Shown in pieces: positions 5,700-10,125 of a DNA stretch of 10,125 nucleotides; the stretch's first letter is position 1; every line of letters begins with the position of its first letter. This DNA is from Deltaproteobacteria bacterium. GTDB lineage: Bacteria; Desulfobacterota; Desulfobaccia; Desulfobaccales; 0-14-0-80-60-11. The DNA lies in the NCBI GenBank assembly GCA_023381945.1, contig JAMCQY010000214.1, positions 1-10,125 on the forward strand, read 5' to 3'. The notes under the pieces are model-generated. The model ran no database searches. It was not told where the DNA came from and worked only from the letters and a program-made list of their open reading frames with translations. The translations under genes and the position numbers were made by a program.

Positions 5700-5751
5700 T
5701 AGATATTTTCAGGATTATCATTTAACAGCTTGGAAAGAAGGTTCTCATTTT

Positions 5752-6546
5752 ATGAAGATGGCTAAGAAATTATTTTTTACAATATTAACGATATCGATCA
5801 TTCTTTTTTTAACCCGTTTGGCATATGCAAATAATTCAAGGGAAAACTTTATTGTGGCAATCGATATCGGCCACACGAAAAATTCTGGAGGAGCGTTAAG
5901 TGCTCATGGCATCTACGAATACTATTACAACCAAAAAGTGGCTCTTTTATTGCTTCCTGAACTTATCAAAAATGGTTTCAAGAATTCATTTATTATTAAT
6001 GAAGATGGGAGCGATATCTCACTGATTGGCAGGACAACTGAAGCGAGAGAACGAAAAGCTGATTTGCTTATCTCAATACATCACGATTCCGTCCAACCAT
6101 GCACTTTATCAACTTGGAGGTACCAAGGAGAATATCTTTATTATTGTGATTTGTTTAGGGGGTTTTCTATCTTCGTTTCGGATAATAATGTGAATTCAAA
6201 AAGGAGCTTATTATTTGCAAAAATAGCTGGGATGGAGTTATTAAATAGGAAGTTGTCACCAACCTTGCATCATGCTGATCCAATTGTAGGTGAAAATAGG
6301 ATACTATTAGACAAAGAGAAAGGAATTTATGAGTATAACAAATTAGTAGTTTTAAAAACCGCCACTATGCCGGCAGTCTTATTGGAATGTGGCATCATAA
6401 AAAATAGAGATGAAGAAAACTCCATTAATAGCGATTACAGGAATAAAGTCGTGAAAGCTATTGTTTTTGCGATTATACGGTATCATAATAGCTTATCCAC
6501 GGGATCGTTTAGTCGCCCGAATCTGGCGACTGAATCTGGCGACTGA
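5752..6546 (+). CDS. Exported N-acetylmuramoyl-L-alanine amidase (Amidase_3), AT-rich
   Basis: The 264-residue zinc amidase should cleave the MurNAc-L-Ala bond of peptidoglycan in the periplasm. Residues 1-26 are a signal peptide (KMAKK, hydrophobic core, LAYA|NN). The Amidase_3 domain fills the rest: IDIGHTKNSGG with zinc ligand His41, Glu56 in IYEYYYN, His110 in SIHHDS, and catalytic Glu212 in MPAVLLECGIIKNRDEE. All key residues are present. The subtype with GFSIFVSDNN and GIYEYNKLVVLK is one I associate with stand-alone proteobacterial amidases. I chose ATG 5752 because it opens the signal peptide. An in-frame upstream codon at 5677 would add 25 residues that mask it. AAGAAGG lies 10 bases before the start, and a weak promoter (TTGATC 5677, TAGATA 5700, 17 apart) overlaps the gene remnant. 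Base composition is much more AT-rich than the neighbours, and the gene sits near a tRNA, suggesting transfer. Confidence 0.88.
   Translation: MKMAKKLFFTILTISIILFLTRLAYANNSRENFIVAIDIGHTKNSGGALSAHGIYEYYYNQKVALLLLPELIKNGFKNSFIINEDGSDISLIGRTTEARERKADLLISIHHDSVQPCTLSTWRYQGEYLYYCDLFRGFSIFVSDNNVNSKRSLLFAKIAGMELLNRKLSPTLHHADPIVGENRILLDKEKGIYEYNKLVVLKTATMPAVLLECGIIKNRDEENSINSDYRNKVVKAIVFAIIRYHNSLSTGSFSRPNLATESGD
6519..6544 (+). repeat. Perfect 13-bp tandem duplication at the end of the amidase gene
   Basis: GAATCTGGCGACT occurs twice in direct tandem (6519-6531 and 6532-6544) and creates the stop codon at 6544-6546. Because 13 is not a multiple of 3, removing one copy would shift the frame and extend the protein by about 33 residues, to the TGA near 6649. 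Confidence 0.85.
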
Positions 6547-6729
6547 CAACCTTACCGGGCCTTATGTCCCATTCACCACAACATTCCTCACAGTTGCCAA
6601 GCCGTGGTCGGAAAATCGGACAAGGCAGCAAGCTGCTTTGGCGGCCTGAACGGCAAGGAAAATTCTGGCCCCTTCTCTCTCTATTTCAAGCTAATTATGT
6701 GGGGAATAGGGTGGGGAATGGATTTTCGG
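6547..6729. other. Intergenic region after the amidase; no gene seen
   Basis: No convincing gene is present; short plus-strand frames here lack a Shine-Dalgarno and family resemblance. Two copies of GTGGGGAAT (6699-6707 and 6711-6719, period 12) lie about 60 bp from the tRNA 3' end and could be recombinase arm sites, but no integrase or att repeat is visible. Confidence 0.4.
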
Positions 6730-6765
6730 AGAAAGAAAAAAGGGCTTAGAAATCCATCTAAGCCC
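6730..6765 (-). terminator. Rho-independent terminator of the initiator tRNA gene
   Basis: GGGCTTAGA (6742-6750) and TCTAAGCCC (6757-6765) form a perfect 9-bp stem with a 6-base loop. On the minus strand it is followed by a run of six T and then CTTTC. It lies 12 bases after the tRNA 3' end. Confidence 0.85.
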
Positions 6766-6776
6766 CTGAGTTAATT

Positions 6777-6853
6777 TGGTAGCGGGGGCAGGATTTGAAC
6801 CTGCGACCTTCGGGTTATGAGCCCGACGAGCTTCCAGGCTGCTCCACCCCGCG
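6777..6853 (-). tRNA. Initiator tRNA-fMet (anticodon CAU), CCA encoded
   Basis: The 77-base gene folds as a full cloverleaf: acceptor CGCGGGG/CCCCGCT, D arm GAGC/GCTC, anticodon stem TCGGG/CCCGA with loop CTCATAA, T arm GCAGG-TTCAAAT-CCTGC, discriminator A, and encoded CCA. Two initiator hallmarks are present: positions 1 and 72 do not pair, and three G-C pairs end the anticodon stem (GGG/CCC), which direct the tRNA to the ribosomal P site. The mismatch is C1/U72, whereas E. coli has C1/A72. The strong promoter and terminator on either side mark it as a single-gene unit. Confidence 0.96.
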
Positions 6854-6872
6854 TCGTTGACATTGTGCTTTA

Positions 6873-6901
6873 TTTATAACCATTCACTCCTTAAGCGTCA
6901 A
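6873..6901 (-). promoter_or_regulatory. Strong sigma70 promoter of the initiator tRNA gene
   Basis: On the minus strand TTGACG (6901-6896), exactly 17 bases, then TATAAA (6878-6873), each matching 5 of 6 consensus positions. Transcription should start near 6866, about 13 bases before the mature tRNA 5' end. Confidence 0.8.
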
Positions 6902-6926
6902 TGGAAAAATTCCAGAAGGCTAAGTG

Positions 6927-8138
6927 CTAAAGCTCTCCGGCCTTGGCCAGATCCTTCGGGAAATGTGGCAGCGCCTTAAAAATCAGGACTGCACCCGCAG
7001 CCAGGGCTATCAAGGTCAGGGAAACGCCCCACTTGAGGTTGGAAAAATCCGAGATCAAACCGATGAGAAACGGGGAGGGCACATCACCCACCAGATGAAT
7101 GACCACGATATTCAGGGCCACCGCCTGAGCCCGCCGTCTGGCCCCGGAGACACTCACAATTACTGAAGTAAGCACCCCCTGGTTAATAAAAAGCAAAAAG
7201 ATGGCGAGGCTTAGTGCCGGCATGTAGAGGTAAGGGATGGGTGAAAAAATGGTCAGGGCCGCCATCGGCAGACCCAGAGCGATCCCAAGGCCGCTAACCC
7301 AGAGAGGGGCGTTGAGGGTTCTGGACATGAAGAGGTCGCCCAGGAAGCCGCCGCTCAAGGTCCCCAAGGCGCCGGCCACGGCCACCGATCCAAAGAGCAG
7401 CAGGTTGGCGTGGGCCAGACTTAAACCTTTGAATTGCTGCAGATAGGTAGGCATCCAGAAGGCCAGGCCGCCCAAGGCAAAGGTGACCATGCCATAGCCC
7501 AGGCTCACCCAGCGAAAGGTGGGGATCCGCATCAGGCTCAGGGAAGATTTCAAGGGTGCGCCAACGGCCGGCGAGGCGGAGGGGATCGAGACTCCGGGAA
7601 GGCGCCAGACCAGGGCAGCCATGGCCAGTCCCGGGATGCCAGCCAGGAGGAAGGCTGGCCGCCAGCCCCAATGGCTGCCCATGAGGCCGCCCGCCAGGTA
7701 GGCCAGGGCCGAGCCCACCGGAATGGCCAGATAGAACCAGCCCAGGGCCCGGGCTCGACGCCCCAGGGGCAGGATATCCGCCAGGTAGGCCGGTGATAAG
7801 GTTCCGAAGGAGGCCTCTCCTACCCCCACCGCCCCCCGGGCCAGAACCAGGGTGGGATAAGAACCCACCCAGAAAGTCAGGCTGGTGGCCAGGCTCCATA
7901 AGACCGCACCCCCGGCCATGAGGCGGAGGCGGCCCCAACGATCCCCCAGAAACCCGAAGACGGGGGAGGAGCAGAGATAAACCAGGAAAAAGGCGGTGCC
8001 CAGAAATCCGAAAGCGCGGTCGCTGAGGGCGAATTCCCCCTTCACCAGGCTTCCCAGGGAGGCCACCAGATAACGGTCCAGGTAATCCAGGAGGTTAAGC
8101 GAGGTGAGAATGATCAGGGCCCGGGTGGCGAAGGACAC
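6927..8138 (-). CDS. Spinster-like major facilitator superfamily transporter
   Basis: This polytopic inner-membrane protein of about 403 residues has the 12 hydrophobic segments of the MFS. Residues LNLLDYLDRYLVA (14-25) are the first-helix signature of the Spinster-like group, GFLGDRWGRLRL (61-72) is MFS motif A, and GVGEASFGTLSPAYLADILP matches the Spinster 'GxGEAxy' stretch. The substrate is unknown; relatives are reported to move organic anions or lipids. I prefer a GTG start at 8136-8138, since GAGGAA lies 7 bases before it. A TTG at 8151-8153 would add five residues (MRNFT) without a good Shine-Dalgarno. The gene begins about 70 bp after aroA, with a small hairpin (8169-8183) between them, and is probably co-transcribed with it. 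Whether it exports a pathway product is speculation. Confidence 0.85.
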   Translation of the reverse strand: MSFATRALIILTSLNLLDYLDRYLVASLGSLVKGEFALSDRAFGFLGTAFFLVYLCSSPVFGFLGDRWGRLRLMAGGAVLWSLATSLTFWVGSYPTLVLARGAVGVGEASFGTLSPAYLADILPLGRRARALGWFYLAIPVGSALAYLAGGLMGSHWGWRPAFLLAGIPGLAMAALVWRLPGVSIPSASPAVGAPLKSSLSLMRIPTFRWVSLGYGMVTFALGGLAFWMPTYLQQFKGLSLAHANLLLFGSVAVAGALGTLSGGFLGDLFMSRTLNAPLWVSGLGIALGLPMAALTIFSPIPYLYMPALSLAIFLLFINQGVLTSVIVSVSGARRRAQAVALNIVVIHLVGDVPSPFLIGLISDFSNLKWGVSLTLIALAAGAVLIFKALPHFPKDLAKAGEL

Positions 8139-8168
8139 GGTAAAATTCCTCAAATAATTCAGGCAGAG

Positions 8169-8183
8169 CAGGCATCCTGCCTG
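8169..8183 (-). other. Small intercistronic hairpin between aroA and the MFS gene
   Basis: CAGGCA (8169-8174), loop TCC, TGCCTG (8178-8183) is a perfect 6-bp stem in the gap between aroA and the transporter. No U-tract follows, so it is more likely an mRNA-processing or attenuating structure than a terminator. Confidence 0.35.
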
Positions 8184-8207
8184 GATGTACGCAGGCCAAA
8201 GCTGCGC

Positions 8208-9470
8208 CTAGAGATATAGCTTTTCAAAATACTCCCAGAAATCAGGGAAGGACTTGGCCACGCAGCCGGGGTCGTTGATCACCACTCCGGGCACCTTCAG
8301 GCCGGCCACCGCGAAGCTCATGGCGATGCGGTGGTCCTGGTAAGTGTCGATGGTGGCGGCGTGGGGAACGCCGCCGGGGATGATCAGGCCATCGGCGGTT
8401 TCCCTGGCGGCGATCCCCATTTTCTTTAGTTCCGCGGCCACCGCTCGCAGGCGGTCCGATTCCTTATGGCGCAAATGAGCCACCCCGGTAATGATGGTCT
8501 TACCCTGGGCAAAGGCGGCCACCACCGCTAAGGTAGGCACCAGATCGGGCATGGCCGCCATGTCTACAATGATGCCGGTGAGCGGTCCGCCTTGGACCGT
8601 TAAGCCGCCCCCGCCGCTTTCCACCCGGCAGCCCATGCGCTCCAATACCCCGGGGAAGGCGGTGTCGCCCTGGCAAGATTCCGCCTGTAGATTGGCAATG
8701 GTCACCCGGCCGCCGGTGACGGCCGCCGCGGCCCAGAAATAGGAAGCGCTGGAGGCGTCCGCCTCGATGGCGTAATCGATGGGCTGATAGTTCTGGCCTC
8801 CGGGAACCTCAAAGAGGCGGTAGCCTTCCCGGTAATAGGAGATGCCAAAATCCTCCAGCACCGCCAGGGTCAGGTCCACGTAAGGACGGGAAACCAGCTC
8901 GTCGGTGATTTCGATTTCCACGCCCTCTGGGGCTAAAGGGCCGATGAACAGCAGGGCCGAGACGTATTGGCTGCTGACCGCGCCCGAAAGCCTGGCGCGG
9001 CCGCCTTTCAGGCCCCCCTGGATGGTGACCGGCGGGCAACCGTCCCCCCGCTCGGAGGCGGCTTGCACCCCCAGTTGCCCCAGGGCCTGCAAGAGATCGT
9101 TCAGGGGCCGCTGACACAGGCGGGCGGTGCCGGTGAGGACGTAAGCGCCCTGCCCCAGCGCGGCCAGGGCGGTAAAAAAGCGCATGGAGGTGCCGGAGTT
9201 GCCGAGATAAATCGGCTCGGTCACCGGACGCCATTTGCCGCCGTTGCCCCGGACCCGGATAGAGGTGTCCTGCCAGTCGATGCCTACCCCCAACTGCGCC
9301 AGGGCACCAGCGGTGAGTTCGGTGTCTTCGGCCTTAAGGGCGTTGCTCAGCAGGCACTCGCCCGGAGCCAGGCTGGCCGCCACCAGGGCCCGGTGTGTAT
9401 AGCTCTTGGAACCGGGCAGGGTGAGGGTGGCGTGAACCGGCTTCGCAGGTAAGATTTTACGAAAGTTCAT
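8208..9470 (-). CDS. aroA: 3-phosphoshikimate 1-carboxyvinyltransferase (EPSP synthase)
   Basis: The 420-residue enzyme joins shikimate 3-phosphate and PEP to EPSP, the sixth shikimate-pathway step, in the cytoplasm. Visible signatures are LPGSKSYTHRA (18-28; Lys22, Ser23 and Arg27 keep the E. coli numbering), LGNSGTSMR (89-97), SSQYVSALL, IVDMAAMPDLVP with the active-site Asp, LRHKESDRL, DTYQDHRIAMSFAVAG, and the end CVAKSFPDFWEYFEKL. Length matches the family (about 420-430). I chose ATG 9470 because it gives the normal N-terminus; an upstream in-frame start at 9527 would add 19 residues inside the FRG gene with no family support. The upstream FRG gene overlaps this start by 14 bp. The local Shine-Dalgarno is poor (GGAAG abuts the ATG), so translation may depend on coupling. 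The SSQ motif and GNSGTS loop look class-I-like; glyphosate behaviour cannot be judged. Confidence 0.96.
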   Translation of the reverse strand: MNFRKILPAKPVHATLTLPGSKSYTHRALVAASLAPGECLLSNALKAEDTELTAGALAQLGVGIDWQDTSIRVRGNGGKWRPVTEPIYLGNSGTSMRFFTALAALGQGAYVLTGTARLCQRPLNDLLQALGQLGVQAASERGDGCPPVTIQGGLKGGRARLSGAVSSQYVSALLFIGPLAPEGVEIEITDELVSRPYVDLTLAVLEDFGISYYREGYRLFEVPGGQNYQPIDYAIEADASSASYFWAAAAVTGGRVTIANLQAESCQGDTAFPGVLERMGCRVESGGGGLTVQGGPLTGIIVDMAAMPDLVPTLAVVAAFAQGKTIITGVAHLRHKESDRLRAVAAELKKMGIAARETADGLIIPGGVPHAATIDTYQDHRIAMSFAVAGLKVPGVVINDPGCVAKSFPDFWEYFEKLYL

Positions 9471-10125
9471 CTTCCGAAATATCTTTATAGGTAAGAATTT
9501 TTTGCTTATATGACTTGGCAAATCCATCCAATCCTGGAAACAAACTGGCGTAACTGATATTCATAGATAATAATTCTTTTATTACCTCAATGTGAGCTTC
9601 TTTTGGCAACATAAATTTAAATTTAAGAATATGGTTGGGATCTGTCCAGCCATGAAGTGATTTAATATTATCTTCCAGCGATTTCGAGATGTCGCCGGGA
9701 CACAGAAATAGACCTTGTTGAATTATTAATCTTTCGTTTAGAAAAACTGGATTTTCAGCAAAAACGAATGGTTGAGGATTTGGTCCCATATAAAGTTGTT
9801 GAAAAGAATAATCATCTCTGGTCATATCCCGATCCGGGATTAATTCTCCTATTAACGGAAATTCCTGCAACGCCACTTTCAACCAGCTGGTATTGAAACA
9901 CCAGATAACAGGGAATGCTCCTGAATGTTGCTCTTGCTCATCAGGTATTCTATCATTAAAAGCGAAGAATGCCGCGATATAGGCTGAATAATTGAAATCC
10001 AGCAGCCGTATCGGAGCAGAATGGTGCCGCATCAAGGAAAGACAGTATAAAGTATCATTTAATACTCGCTCATGGTCAGGGCCGAAATACCTCCTCCGGA
10101 AATCTTTGATTAATTTCTCCTCAAT
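9457..10125 (-). CDS. FRG-domain protein, 5' end off window
   Basis: The frame is open to the right edge and ends with TAA at 9457-9459, giving 222 visible residues. The FRG family signature is clear: LMRHHSAPIRLLDFNYSAYI followed by AAFFAF, matching the family's 'QH-G-PTRLLDWT--P--A-YFA', then NERLIIQQGLFLCPGD and, near the end, MNISYASLFPGLDGFAKSY. The F-R-G box that names the domain should lie upstream, outside the window. The molecular function of FRG domains is not settled; some occur in accessory or defence-like loci. The gene is strongly AT-rich against aroA and its stop lies 14 bp inside the aroA start, as if a foreign gene landed just upstream of aroA. ATG-like starts inside the window (near 10035) would cut the domain, so the real start is further right. 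Confidence 0.85.
   Translation of the reverse strand: MEEKLIKDFRRRYFGPDHERVLNDTLYCLSLMRHHSAPIRLLDFNYSAYIAAFFAFNDRIPDEQEQHSGAFPVIWCFNTSWLKVALQEFPLIGELIPDRDMTRDDYSFQQLYMGPNPQPFVFAENPVFLNERLIIQQGLFLCPGDISKSLEDNIKSLHGWTDPNHILKFKFMLPKEAHIEVIKELLSMNISYASLFPGLDGFAKSYKQKILTYKDISEDELS

Noticed and set aside
6461..6749. Two plus-strand frames between the amidase end and the tRNA
   Set aside because: They overlap the amidase end or the tRNA terminator, lack Shine-Dalgarno sequences and resemble nothing; the first may just be the frame exposed by the 13-bp duplication.
6777..6800. Duplicated tRNA 3' end as an att site
   Set aside because: I found no second copy of the tRNA 3' sequence elsewhere in the window, so no island boundary can be claimed.
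7237..7938. Frames overlapping the MFS gene on both strands
   Set aside because: Gly/Pro/Arg-rich shadow products of a GC-rich membrane-protein gene whose motifs are clear in the chosen frame.
9471..9527. Longer aroA start at 9527
   Set aside because: The extra 19 residues lie within the FRG gene in another frame, have no counterpart in EPSP synthases, and would break the match of Lys22/Ser23/Arg27 numbering.

Overview
The window looks like a piece of a GC-rich chromosome from an environmental bacterium, most likely a Deltaproteobacterium (Desulfobacterota). The grounds are a secreted monoheme cytochrome c, an AgmX/PglI-type C-terminal domain, an ISAs1-type insertion sequence, and the general protein style. 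This is an inference from family resemblance; no marker gene fixes the taxon. Two stretches are clearly AT-rich against this background, the amidase gene (about 5700-6545) and the FRG-domain gene (9471 to the right edge). Both look horizontally acquired.

Layout. Positions 1-173 are the right end of an ISAs1-family insertion sequence (transposase C-terminus and candidate terminal repeat). Positions 2338-244, minus strand, form a four-gene cluster: a DapA/NAL-superfamily protein that lacks the usual catalytic Tyr and Lys, a 5'-truncated TPR gene, a TPR lipoprotein, and a one-heme cytochrome c. The last two overlap by ATGA. A 436-bp intergenic region separates this cluster from a plus-strand gene (2826-4127) for a secreted, repeat-rich Arg/Gly/Trp/Gln protein, which is followed by two hairpins. 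Next, on the minus strand, come a 62-residue zinc-ribbon protein (4711-4523) and a membrane-anchored AgmX/PglI-domain protein (5378-4863). The gap at 5508-5699 holds what looks like a frameshifted gene remnant. An AT-rich plus-strand gene (5752-6546) encodes an exported N-acetylmuramoyl-L-alanine amidase. A minus-strand initiator tRNA gene (6853-6777) has a near-ideal promoter and a strong terminator. Finally a minus-strand run reads FRG-domain protein (starts off the right edge) > aroA (EPSP synthase) > Spinster-like MFS transporter.

How the genes fit together. aroA supplies the sixth step of the shikimate pathway and is followed by the MFS gene after about 70 bp, so they are probably co-transcribed. 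The FRG gene overlaps the aroA start by 14 bp and may now supply or couple its expression. The DapA-like/TPR/TPR/cytochrome cluster is the best candidate for an undescribed unit: an apparent pseudoenzyme next to a lipoprotein scaffold and an electron carrier. Its joint function is unknown and I do not assign one. I saw no CRISPR array, no complete mobile element and no convincing riboswitch.
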